Assembly: GCA_018350325.1 (NCBI GenBank)
Contig: JAEVLN010000021.1
Span: forward strand, 682,001-746,000
DNA from: Globodera rostochiensis
Taxonomy: Eukaryota; Nematoda; Chromadorea; Rhabditida; Heteroderidae
Direction of reading: 5' to 3'
DNA: 64,000 nucleotides
In this document: positions 50,036 through 61,312 of the stretch, one piece after another
Numbering within the stretch: the first letter of the stretch is position 1
How the letters are laid out: each line of letters begins with the position of its first letter
Position numbers and translations under genes: made by a program
Notes under the pieces: model-generated
Seen by the model: only the letters and a program-made list of their open reading frames with translations
Databases searched by the model: none
What the model was told of the DNA's origin: nothing

Positions 50036-53000
50036 AAAATGAAAAGGAACAATTATTGGAAAAAATATCAAATCACTATAAAAACTCATTTAAATTACTA
50101 GGTGCAATAATGAACTTTTAAAATATAAATAAAATGTTAATTTAAACAAAAATAAAATTGATATTTTAAAAGATGACTTTATTATCATTGAAAATAAATA
50201 AAATATTTATCAATAAAAATCTTGGTTATCAACTAATCGGTATCTTGTATAAAATTTTAATAATGAATAAAAATTGTATAGAGCGATGTTGATTTATGCA
50301 AATATAACTTCTAATAAAGATTCTCAAAATATAAACAAAAATAATATGTATGTTCTTAGATTCTCTCTTAAATCTCTCTCTGTTCAATGGATGACGCAAC
50401 AGTGTTAACTAATAAATAAGGTACAATAATATTAACAACCGAAAAAAAAATTTCCAATACCAACTTAAATACTAAAAGTACAATCAAACAAAAAATTCAA
50501 TTTGATTGGGAACATACGACCATTTTACCGCGTTTCACGCATCGGTCCCCTTTTTACATTTGATACATTCAACTAATTTACCCAAATCGACGGCGATGTG
50601 CATTTTTGTACCTTATCATCAATGAAATTAAACTTTTAAAAATAATATTAAAATTTCCACTAAATTACAATAATAAAAAATGTATAAATTTATAGTTAAA
50701 TTAAATCAAGTATTAATAAAGGAAGTTGACAATTAATTATATGTTGAAATGCAATGATCTTGCCGAATACACGTCGAAATGTTAAAAACCTTTACAAAAA
50801 ACTCAATTAAAAAAACTACAAAATCTAAACTACCTTTATAAAATATTAAATTTTTTTTATTGAGGGGGTTTTAATGTGCATTTTTATTTTGTATAATTTA
50901 TATTTAATTAAATTCAATTGCAAAATTAAATTCATAGCTCAGAGCTGAAGAGAAAACTCCAAAAACAAGAAAAGCCTCACAGCATGGTTTTATAATTGAA
51001 TATACCAATAATTAATGTTTGTAATTTAATCCAAACAAATAAACTGAATAAACCTACGAATCGGAAAGAGTAAAAAATTAATTAATTCAAATTAGATTAA
51101 TTAATAGTTTATAAATATGATAAACATCTTTCAATGAATTGAAGAAGCCCAATAAAAAAAAAGGCGAAAAGTATTCAAGAAACAGGCAAACATTCTTATT
51201 AAAATTTACAACAAAAAAAAATTAAGGAGTAAAAATTGGGAAATTCTAAAAAATTCTTGAATTTATCTTATTAAATTGATATTATTTGTTTGACTGATTT
51301 TTGTCAAATTCTTTTTAACCACAGAAACTAAATTCGTCTAATTAATATTATAATTATTTCCCTTAATAGCTTATGCCGTAAACCCATCAGATTGTAAAAG
51401 TTCAACACTACATATGAACAGATGTAATATTTGCAAATAAATTTTCTAATTTTTAAGGAATTATTAATTATGTTATTAATGCAAATTTAATTGATTATCA
51501 AAACTTTTTCATACTCCTTACGGCAACTTTTGTCCAACTCGACAAAAACAATACTTTAATATTTGGTTAAAATTTTATGAAAGAAAATAGTAATTTTTAT
51601 TAAAGAAATAAACAAAATTATTTATCTAAAATAGAAAATAATTCCACTATTCAACATTAAATAGTTTAACTTCTAAAGAAAAAGTCGGGTTTTAGGAGAG
51701 TTTTATGCATGCAAACATTGCAATTATTTTAAGCATCGATATATCATTAAATTATTATGACTAACAAATGCATATGACCTTTATTAATAAAATATTAGTA
51801 CTAGAATTATACAAAAAATTTAATATAAATGGCTGATCAATTAATCTGTTATATTGTTGTTAAAATGCATAATATGTAAAACTCTGAGCAACTAATTTAC
51901 TAATAAATAATAAACCTAAAATTTTACGTAACTAAACAGAAATTTCATTAAATTTACCTTTAAATGAACGAAACGTTTTCATGGCTTCCTTCCATAAGAC
52001 ATCTCGCCATGTTATTAAATGTAATGTTTCCAGCATCGCTTAAATATTATGTTCTATTTTTTATAAGTTTATAATATTTTGCTTTGGCATTGCAAATTTG
52101 AAGAGATTATAAACAAGATGGTTAAAATTAATTAAATTTGTAAGGTAAATAAAAATATTTAAAAAAATTGTTTAAATATATTAAATAAACAACTTTGATT
52201 AAGCATAACGAATACGCATTGAGTTTGTTAATTATAACAAAAAAAAATTAACTACAATAGTTGGTTTAAAATTTATTTTTAAAAAAACTTATATGAAAAA
52301 GCGCACAAATTAAGACTATAATTTTGTTAAAGATTCCATATTGGTTTAATTAAAAAATTTAAACAATCGACAAACAAGTATAAAGATGAAAACAAATTTA
52401 ACTGCTCGAGATCTTTAAATTACAAACACATATATAATTGCGCAGTAACACCAGGTATGGGGATTTCTTAACCGTTCCACTTCTGCTTGTAAATTCCGGT
52501 TTAACCAATGCGTAAGTTGGAAAATAGCCAAATAAACCTACAGACATGCCGACTCACCGGAATTTTATACAACAATCAATGTTTACAAATGAATCGGAAA
52601 AACAGTTTTCGAATGAATACTTTTACAAAAATTCAACAAGCTTTACAAAGTTGAAGGAAATTTCAGATCAGTTATTAAACAGCGAGATGCGCACCTGAAT
52701 GTAGGTTGAGGTATTTTGGTTGGAAAACATAATTTATTCCGACCTTATGCACCAATTCAAAAAATAAAGAGCATATAACAAATATTCAATCATGATTAAA
52801 AATATTAATGCCCAAAAGCGTTTATAATAAGATAAAGGCATGACGAATGTTTAGTGTCATAAAAAAAAATGATTCTAAAAGATTATAATCAATTAAGCTT
52901 TCTGTAAAAATTGAATAAGACAAAACCCCATTTATATTTAACAAAATGATTTGCCATTATGAAATAGCTTATAGGAAATAAAAATACAAAAACACCAAAA

Positions 53001-54565
53001 ACAATCGGATATTAATTTACCGTAAGATCAAGGTTTAAGCTATAGCCGAAAAATGTATTTTGATTATAAACATTTAAAATTATCCATTGGTGAGAAGCAT
53101 AACATCTGAAGACATTTTCTGAATGTGTGTCGTTTTTGAAAATAAAAACAACGGATTGACTTTAAGCTTTTAAACTAAAATATACGTATTCTTTGAAAAT
53201 TTTTAAAAAAAGATACGGTCGTTTATGTGCACAAAAATGTTCTGTTTGGTAAATGTGAGTTCATTGGCCATTTTGATCTGATAAAAACAACTTTTACCCA
53301 ATTCAATAAGGAACTTTGACAAAAGCGTCCTACCGTTTCAGGACATGTATTGTTGTCTGTAATATTAAAATTATTCGACATTTTGTAAATTAATACACGT
53401 AATTTTAATTATTAATTTAAAAATCTATAATAAAACAAAACAAAAGGTAGAAAAGTTATTTTTACCGTCAATTTGGCGCAAATCACCCAATGAATATTAA
53501 CACTGTGCATTTAATTCATTAAACATATTATCTCTTAATAATTTAAATTAAAGATTAAATTTAAGTTTGAGTACTACGGTAAAATTTTAAAAAATAAAAA
53601 GATTTAAAGAAAACTAATCTTAGACCACATCTTGTATAGTAAAGGCATGCCTTTAGCCATTACGGCCATATAATCATAATTTCAAGCCAGCTGAAATTTA
53701 GTTACAATTATATTATCAAATTGAACCTAACAAAACCCAAAATTAATATCATACAATTAAAATTATAAAGCATTTTCTAAAGATAAAGGCAATGATTTAT
53801 ATATATTTCAAAACAATGCAAGATTTTTCAAAAGCAAAAAGTATTTTGAGAATTCCAACAAAGATGCAATGGGATGACAACGCCAAAATTAATAAATATA
53901 GGCATGCACAAAAACAAATTTGGTCATACAGCTGCTGCTGCAAAAGACTAAAGCCCCTAAACAACAAAAATTAAAAACTACATTAATCAAATATACAGAA
54001 TGGAATTGATTTAAAGAAATAAATGTGAAAAATTAAATGAAAAATATGAAATAAATTAATACGTCTCTCACAAGACAAAATAAAACATTTGTAAAAGACA
54101 AATAAATAAATAGGACCGCGAGAGCACAGCGGAATGTCTCATGGCTTGACAGGACAGAACTTGTTCGACTGCAATTTTATTAAATGTTTTAAAAAAGTTA
54201 TAAAAACGGAGATAATTAAAATGAAATCCCATTATTAAAGCAAATTAAAATGACATGATTAAAAATGGGCAGCGCACCGGTGTGATGTTATGCCTCGGGG
54301 CAAGACAAACAAATTATAAATTTAGTTAACATCACGATAACGATGTATGAGACAAAATATTTTAAATAAAGAAATTTAAAAAAATTTTTGGAAAAAAAAT
54401 TTCCAGGATTCAATGAGTCTAATGAATTCTTTAACTCAAAATTTTCTCTTATTGCAATCGTAATTTTATTATAATTTCAATGAATTTCTACATTTATTGT
54501 GATTAAAAATAAAATGAAAAAATTATTAATATTCAAATTAGACAATTAACCAAAACCAATAATTA
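50036..54565. other. Long A-rich domain with GC islands
   Basis: No gene is seen. The + strand is consistently A-rich. GC islands lie at about 50370-50400, 50520-50605, 50935-50990, 51520-51545, 51980-52035, 52445-52560, 52685-52710, 53270-53345, 53640-53695, 53860-53955, 54105-54170 and 54270-54305. The 60-codon frame at 53792-53974 ends in a Cys-Lys-rich tail (SCCCKRLK) but is not recognisable. Confidence 0.5.
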
Positions 54566-56456
54566 ATTATTTTGGCGCGCCAAGCTTTTCGCTGGTTTTG
54601 CGTTTTTGCAAAGTGCCGCCAGCTTTTGAATTCAAAAAATGCTGCGAAAATAAAAAAAGAACTTTCTTATTAAGACAAATGCTTTAATTATTGTATACTT
54701 TAACTTGCAACAACTTTAAAAACTAATGAACTTGGAATCAAAAACCACTTTTTTCAGTTTTTATTAATGGGGTATTTTTGTTAATCTAAAGAATTTTGTT
54801 TATATTTTAAATATTTAAATTATTAATTTTTCCTTACATAATAACCCGCATACTACATTTAATTTTGCCAGACAGAAAATGTTTCAAGTGAAGGATTTTA
54901 TAAATTTACATGCATATGTGAAGTAATAATAAAATTTTTTTAGCGGATGAAAAAAATAAGACTAAATAATTTTAGACACAAATATTATATACTAATGACT
55001 TACTTTTTTTACTAGCTTTTCTTTTTTTCTGAATGGTTTTTTTTATTTTATATTGAATTATTTCTGATAATTATTCTTGGTAGAGTTTTTTTAAATTTTC
55101 AATTTAAATTAATAACAAATAAGCGCCAGCTTCTTGTTCATTATTGTTTAGTTAAAATGGCTTTTTTGAAATATACAATGCATTGTAGTTGGCTATCCTT
55201 AATTTATACGATTTAAAATTTATTATCATTATTACACGAAAATATAAAATTGCAAATTTTATTTTTAAAACAATTTTTGAATTAAACACTTTTTGGTGTT
55301 TTTACATAATAAAAAACTTTTTACTAGAAATTTTTGAGAAATATATTTAACTTAAAAGTATATTTATATTGGTTTTTTATCCTAAAAAATTTAATTGTAT
55401 ATTTTAAATAAGCTTTAATTTTCTGGCATCAGCAATCAGATCGTTTGCGAACTCGATGGAGAATTAATAGCTCTGAAGCACTTTTGGTGGCGAATGGTGG
55501 CATGACCAATGCTTTTCATTTAATTATCCATTTGTTTTATTGAGTTTTTATATTTTGATTAGATAATTTATCTGAATAAATTGGAAACTCGGTACTATTT
55601 GGCCATTTAAAATATGAACCGGGATATTATTTAACTTTATAATAAATACTTTTATTAATTTCATGGGTTTACGGTAATAAAATTTTAGGCCGGCATTCTA
55701 ACTGTGTAAATTTTGACCGGTTGCGGTCATTCCAAATCCTTAGCCATTTTAGGACTTATATATATATATATATATATAATAAAAATCGTTAATATGACAT
55801 TTTAGGACTTATATATATATATATATATATATAATAAAAATCGTTAATATGATTTATAATTAAATAAATTATATAAATTATTTTTAAACAATCTTTTCAC
55901 AGGTAATCTTCATTATTAATTTTAATAGCACCAAAACAAAGCATTTATTGGCGTTTTCTTTATTAATAATGCTGTAAATTTCGCTGTTTTAGCTTATATA
56001 AAAACGCTATGGGTTAATGTTAAATTATTAAGTTTTTTGTTTTTTAAAAGGCCCAGTCAAACATATAAATGAGGAATCAGATTAATTTAAATAGTTTTTA
56101 AAATTAAATTTCTAATTGCTTTATGTCGATTTATTTTGTTGATATTATTTTATTAATTTTTTAAACAAGTGAATATTTGTTTCCGAAACCAAAATAAATC
56201 AAAATCAAATTCAAAATAATTTATTTGCTAGTAGTTTTACAGAAAATGCAGTATGTGTGCCATTTTACCCGCTTTTGATTATTTGCTGCATTGACGGCAA
56301 ACAAAAGTTGGCAATTATAATCTTTTACAGCCGATTAAAATCTACAAAGCATAATAATAACTGTTTTAACCGTCGTTGGGAAGCGGATGATTTACGCCCG
56401 AGTTGGCAACAATTACAAAACATATTTATTAATAAATAAATTTGTTAATTTTTCGG
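54566..56456. other. T-rich domain with GC islands
   Basis: No gene is seen. An island at about 54572-54655, containing the palindrome TTGGCGCGCCAA, lies near the A-to-T switch (clear by about 54765). Further islands lie at about 55125-55150, 55420-55515, 55685-55745 and 56370-56410. Confidence 0.5.
55745..55851 (+). repeat. 53-bp tandem duplication containing (TA)n
   Basis: Two head-to-tail copies start at 55745 and 55798. Each consists of CATTTTAGGACT, a run of TA of about 24 bases, then AATAAAAATCGTTAATATGA. The copies are essentially identical, so the duplication is recent. Confidence 0.95.
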
Positions 56457-56464
56457 GTTGTTAG
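56457..56464. repeat. Target site duplication, left (gttgttag)
   Basis: GTTGTTAG directly precedes the left terminus of element 2 and recurs exactly at 57572-57579. It fits nTnnnnAn. Confidence 0.92.
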
Positions 56465-56474
56465 TAGAGATCGG

Positions 56475-56702
56475 ACGGTACGGGAAAGTACCGACGCTTT
56501 TTCGGTACTTTTCGGTACTCAAGCATCAGTACTTTACCGAATAGTACCGACCGAACTTTTTTGAAAAGTACCGATACCTTTCGTTACCGGTACTTTTTCG
56601 GTATTTTACCGAAAAGAACCGACCGAAACTTTTTGAGAACCGAAGGTACCGACCGAAGAAACTTTGAGTCCCGAAAAAAGTACTGAACGGAAAAATTTGG
56701 TA
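56475..56702. repeat. Left subterminal TTCGGTAC/GTACCGAA repeats of element 2
   Basis: Repeated words GGTACTTTTCGGTAC, TTTACCGAAAAG and AGTACCGACCGAA. Being GTAC-centred, many copies are palindromic. The likely role is as transposase-binding sites (inference). Confidence 0.85.
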
Positions 56703-56724
56703 ATATATCACTCATTCTGCGTAA

Positions 56725-56875
56725 TCTCACTTGGCTCAGTGGTTAAACATTTAGGAATTCGATTTTGTCTAAAGTTCGGGTCCTAGAGTGAAATTTCTTT
56801 TTGTTCATTTATGCCTTGGTGGTGTGATGTGAGTGACGTGGTTGCCCGGGGTTCAAACCCCGACGGTGTAAATAG
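56725..56875 (+). other. tRNA-like module in element 2
   Basis: TTGGCTCAGTGGTTAAAC (56730-56747) is a good A-box/D-arm. Two B-box-like words follow: AGTTCGGGTCCT (56773-56784) and GGGGTTCAAACCCCG (56848-56862), the latter able to form a perfect T-arm hairpin. For the shorter pairing, six of seven acceptor positions (TCTCACT with AGTGAAA) could pair. Stems are otherwise degraded, so a functional tRNA is unlikely. The region after the second B-box resembles that in element 1. Confidence 0.65.
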
Positions 56876-57176
56876 TTTTTTCTGTTTTTCAATTAACTTT
56901 ATGGGAAAGAAAACAATTTTTTCAAAAATTTTTTAAAAATATTTCAGATTTTTAAAATATTAAGGTAACCTAGAAATTTTTTATTTACTTAACATTAAAA
57001 AATTCACCAAATAATGCTAGAAAAATAGAGAAAATAAGGAGCATTTAAATAAATTAATTTTTTGAAAAGACTCGGCCCGAGAAAAGTTGATTTATTTTTA
57101 ATTTTTCTGATCATTTTTTTCTCTTCAGCGATGCATTTTTAGGCCATTTTTCTTAACAAATTCCATCAAAAAATGC

Positions 57177-57215
57177 AAAATTTTCTCGGCGGCGCCTATC
57201 GGCACCGCCGACCCC
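57177..57215 (+). other. GC-rich near-palindrome in element 2
   Basis: CGGCGGCGCC, a TATC loop and GGCACCGCCG form a 10-bp hairpin with one mismatch, followed by ACCCCC. The - strand half matches the motif at 14375-14401 of element 1. In element 1 the sequence departs from this alignment right after CTATCGG and enters the 150-bp foldback. Confidence 0.8.
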
Positions 57216-57389
57216 CTCTCCCCCTTCAAACTAAACCAAAAACTTAAAAATTCTGCCACAGAACAAAAACAGGCCGAAATTCTGATTTTCTTGAACCTCA
57301 AGCTTCCTAAAATGATTTATAAACATTTGAAAAGCCAAAATTTCCAAAATAAATGAGTTTTGTTAAAAAAATTACTCTAAAAAATTTTG

Positions 57390-57560
57390 GTACCGAAAAC
57401 CGAAAAAGTACCGACAATTTTTTTTCGGTACTTTTCGGTACCAGTACTTTTTCGGTACTTTACCGAAAAATCCCGACCGAACCTTTTCGAAAAGTACCGA
57501 AACTTTTTTGTAACGGTATTTTTTCGGTACTTTACCGAATAGTACCGGCCGAACCTTCTG
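57390..57560. repeat. Right subterminal TTCGGTAC/GTACCGAA repeats of element 2
   Basis: Mirror-like counterpart of the left subterminal block, with TTTTCGGTACTTTACCGAA and related words. Confidence 0.85.
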
Positions 57561-57571
57561 GCCGATCTCTA

Positions 57572-57579
57572 GTTGTTAG
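57572..57579. repeat. Target site duplication, right (gttgttag)
   Basis: Exact copy of 56457-56464, immediately after the right terminus CGATCTCTA. Confidence 0.92.
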
Positions 57580-60350
57580 TCAAAAAAAAATAGAAATTGG
57601 AGAATTAATGATCACATTAGCTTTTGTTTTAATATAGGTAGGCGACGTAAACATCAAAGTGTTTCTTATTTCTACTTTATTCTTTCGGCTGTAATATTTC
57701 TTTGAGAACGTTCATTATTTGGTTTCCGTTATTTATTTTTATTTGAAAATGAAATCTTCAGTATAAATTTTAATTTAAAATAATTTATTTTACTTTTAAA
57801 GAAACAATTTTTCCATTATTTTGGAATCCTTTTATCTTTGCTTTTTTTTACACTTTATCATATTTATTTCAATATTTTATTTTTAATATCGTTTTATGGC
57901 GAATGAGCCATTGAATTAATTAATTGCTGTATTCTTGTTGGCATCATTCGTTCCTTATATAACATTCATACTTTTTATGCAATTAAACCATTCATTTTTA
58001 CTTTTAATTTAAACGTTAACTCAAGAAATATGTTTGTTTTTCGTTTTTAACATATTCTAAGATAAAACTTTTTTTTGCCATTAATTGCATAGATTCAGAT
58101 AATATTTGAAATTGCGTCAGAATATGTGACTTCAGCAGCATGTAGCTTGCGATGGCATGTCCAGCCTTATGTACGCTGGTGCGCCCATATTAGGCGTTCG
58201 TCCAATTCAGCGCCCTGTTTTCTAAAATACAGTATGGGCTTCATAGTTTACTTTAAAAAAAAAACTTTTTGCTCTTAATTTGAAATGAAGCTTTACTGCC
58301 GGGTTGCATGTTAAATTCCTATTTATTTTTAATGATTTTTTATTTGTTTAAAAAATATAAGATAAGTGCTGAAGTGAATTTAACCATTTCCTTTTTAATC
58401 TTCGGACTTTATTAAATATTTATAATTTAGCGTGTTATTGATAGTTTTTATTTATTTGTTTGTTTTTTCCGTTGGATTAAGTAAAAAGTTTTTATATACT
58501 TGAATATGTTAAATAATTTTTGGATTTTATTTAATTTTGCGAGTATGGTCCAATTATACTTTCCACTTTAGTTAGCGGGGCTTCAGCCAATTTTATTGTT
58601 TTAGGAATTTCATCTTCATTATTTATTTTATTAAAGCGAGCTTAAAGAGAGAAATATGTTCAGTTTCTTACATTGAACACATTTTATTCTATCATTTTAT
58701 TTAGAGCTTTATAGCGCTATTATATTTTTTATCCTTGCTTCCAACTGATTAAAAAGTGTTTTGATAATTCGGTCCTTTGCCTTCTTTAATTTTACAAATT
58801 TTAATTTTTACTCATAAAACTTATATGCTAGTCAGAATGGGTAATCCAAACGTTAAATCAATAAAAAACACTCATTCAGTTTAATTTTCCAATAAGTTTA
58901 AATAAACTGGGGTTTGTTTTAAAAATAAAACAAAAAAAAATTGGTTCGTAAAATATAGCAAACAGAAATTTAAATGATATAATTAATTCTATTTAACCTA
59001 AAAAAATCAAATTAAAATTAGACTATTTGCTGCTAATTGAATATATACAAGGCTGCCATAATTTTACTCACATAAAACATTGCTTAACAATACTTAAAAT
59101 TAGCTTCAATTCGAAGACTCAAAAATAATACTAACAAAGCTTGCCCCTTAATGCCAAATCAGCCATTCAACTAGTAGTTATACATTTTTTGTTTATTATA
59201 TCAATTAGTTCATTAAATAGTGCATACAATAAAATTTCAGTAATTTTGTTAAACAGAAATTGGAAAACTTATAATTTAAAAGAGAAAGATCAATTAACGA
59301 AATATATGTAATTCCGATGGAGGGGGCAGAAATAAGAATAATTTATATAAATTTTTTTTTACCAGGCTAAACAAGAATGAAAACATGATAAGCTAAAGTG
59401 CAACATCAGATGCCGCCAAATTTTCCCGACTACGAATCTTTTTAAAATCTCGGTTGCAAACACATAGGGCCAAAACTCAAAATATTAAAAAATAAATAAA
59501 AATTTTAAAAGTTTAATAACTGGTTTTATTTAAATACTTAATATAAAAATATGATTTATTATGATAAATTTATACTATATTAAAATAACAACATAAAAAA
59601 CATTAAATAATGAGCGTGTTAACATAAGCTTTTTGCAAATACAAAACATTTAATGGCGCATTTGAAATTTAAAATTTATGTTGTATTTACGAAAATATAT
59701 TAAAATTTTCAAATAACTGAAAACGCCGGCACATCAAGCTACGCCAATGTTTCTCGAGAGTCACCGTTACCCCCCACAGTTGATGTAACCACAGCAAAAA
59801 CACCAAGGGTCCAGTTCCAGACATTTCACCATGCACGGATTAGATGTTTTATCGTAATAAGTCATATCGAACCATCTAATGATTGCATTTAAATTATTTT
59901 ACGCAAATAATCCAAGTCCACTTTATGAAAAAAAACCTAAATTAAAACAGATTTAGAAATAATAATCAAATGCATAATATAACCGATTAATTATATTAAA
60001 CAAAATATTTTCAAAAGATAGTTCAAAGATTTTTCCTTCATATAATGAAATAAAAAACGTCAAAAAAATTCACGTTATTTAAAAAAAAATAATAAAAATG
60101 AAATTTTAAATAGTTGTGCAGACTTGGCAATGTATCTTTAGTATACTGAAATTGATTTACTGGCGGCAATAATGCAATTAAAGTTATATTTTGAACTATA
60201 TAAATAAATATTATTTAAGAATAATATCAATTCAGATAAATTGAATGAAAATTCTTTCACTTAAGGTATAAATTAAGTTATTTTTCTAATTTAATTTATA
60301 CAATAGATAAAAGCTTGATTTTTTAGTTAGTTACCGTATTTTTCCTATTA
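57580..60350. other. T-rich then A-rich non-coding DNA
   Basis: No gene is seen. The + strand is T-rich to about 58830 and A-rich from about 58850. GC islands lie at about 57640-57655, 58125-58225, 58290-58310, 58570-58590, 59140-59170, 59395-59470 and 59720-59840. The 58125-58225 and 59720-59840 islands are about 100 bp each and unrecognised. Confidence 0.5.
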
Positions 60351-60475
60351 GTAACCCACTCTCTATTTGAAACCCCTCTATAATTGTAACCCCCCCTCGA
60401 GGGTGAATTGAAAAATAGTAACCCACTCTCCATTTGAAACCCCTCTCTAATTGTAACCCTCCCCCCTCCCAAGCT
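60351..60475 (+). repeat. 67-bp tandem duplication, C-rich
   Basis: GTAACCCACTCTCTATTTGA starts at 60351 and GTAACCCACTCTCCATTTGA at 60418. Both continue with AACCCCTCT, AATTGTAACCC and a C run. The first copy has CCCTCGAGGG, a short hairpin. Frames crossing this on the - strand are repeat artefacts. Confidence 0.93.
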
Positions 60476-61142
60476 GTGAACTTTTAAAATTACTACCAAC
60501 CTAAGTCCCATAAACTTGGAAATTTAGTTTAACGTTTCTGAGAAATGATAAATGCCTAACAAATCATTATAATAAGTTTTTAAGCTTTTATTAATAAGTA
60601 GGAAACATAAAAACTTGTACTTCAGTGAGAAATCGGGATTTATACGGCCAAAAATGATTGTACTACAGTACTCCCTACGCACGGTGTCCATGTAAAGTTG
60701 TGCACTCCAAAACAAAGGAGTCAATCATTCAATCATCCAATAATAAAAAACAACTATTATATTCAATGCAGCTACAAAATTGGATAGGTACAGTGTTGAC
60801 ATTCAACTACCTAATTCAACACAAAATAAATCATAATATTGTTACAAAACAAAAGAGACTTTAACTATGAAAATATTAAATGTGATTTTTAATGTTTTAA
60901 CCCCAACATTTACGAATTATTTATCACAAAATTTTTTTTTAAATTATGGTTACGAATGAAATAGTCAATTAAAATTTGTTAAATTAAATAGATTATAATA
61001 AAAACCTCATACAGTCTAGTTAAGAATACCCTAAACTTAATAAAATGTCCACATATATTAAATAGAGATGGACTGCGAGCAAAAGGAAAATAATTATAAT
61101 TATAATAAAGGATATTGATTAGTCATTCAGCTAATAACTCTT
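60476..61142. other. A-rich spacer
   Basis: No gene is seen. Two overlapping frames of about 66 codons on opposite strands (60524-60724 and 60658-60864) are unrecognised. At about 61066 AGAGATGGACTGCG resembles the start of hAT element 1 but has no partner end. Confidence 0.45.
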
Positions 61143-61312
61143 TGCCAAAGCGTCAGGCAATGGAGACGTTGAATTAAAAATCATAAAATGAGCTCTTAAT
61201 TTTAGCAATTTTAGTCTTAAAAATCTCAGGATTATTTTCTGTTAGATGCCAAAACAATTTGAGAGTAATATATAAAATATATTAAAATTAAAAAATTGCG
61301 AATAATGATTAA
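61143..61312 (+). repeat. Dispersed repeat, copy 2 (direct pair with 36658)
   Basis: GCCAAAGCGTCAGGCAATGG, AATTTTAGCAATTTTAGTCT, ATGCCAAAACAATTTGAGAG and AAATTGCGAATAATGATTAA occur in the same order as in 36658-36840, with several indels of up to about 10 bp in the AT-rich parts. Confidence 0.9.

Larger units (their letters stand above)
56465..57571. mobile_element. Complete non-autonomous hAT-like element 2 (1107 bp)
   Basis: The termini are TAGAGATCGG on the left and its exact reverse complement on the right, bordered by perfect 8-bp duplications GTTGTTAG. The TAGAGAT start and 8-bp nTnnnnAn duplication indicate the hAT superfamily. Both ends are packed with TTCGGTAC / TACCGAAAA words (about 56475-56702 and 57390-57560) that are partly self-complementary. 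There is no transposase; the frames at 56526-56711 (-) and 57353-57637 (+) are low-complexity products of these repeats. The interior shares a GC-rich motif and a tRNA-like module with element 1, in inverted orientation, although terminal and subterminal sequences differ. Confidence 0.92.

Noticed and set aside
56526..57637. Low-complexity frames at 56526-56711 (-) and 57353-57637 (+)
   Set aside because: Produced by the GTACCGAA subterminal repeats of element 2.
61064..61080. A further hAT terminus (AGAGATGGACTGCG)
   Set aside because: No matching inverted end or target duplication was found; the resemblance to element 1 is about ten bases.
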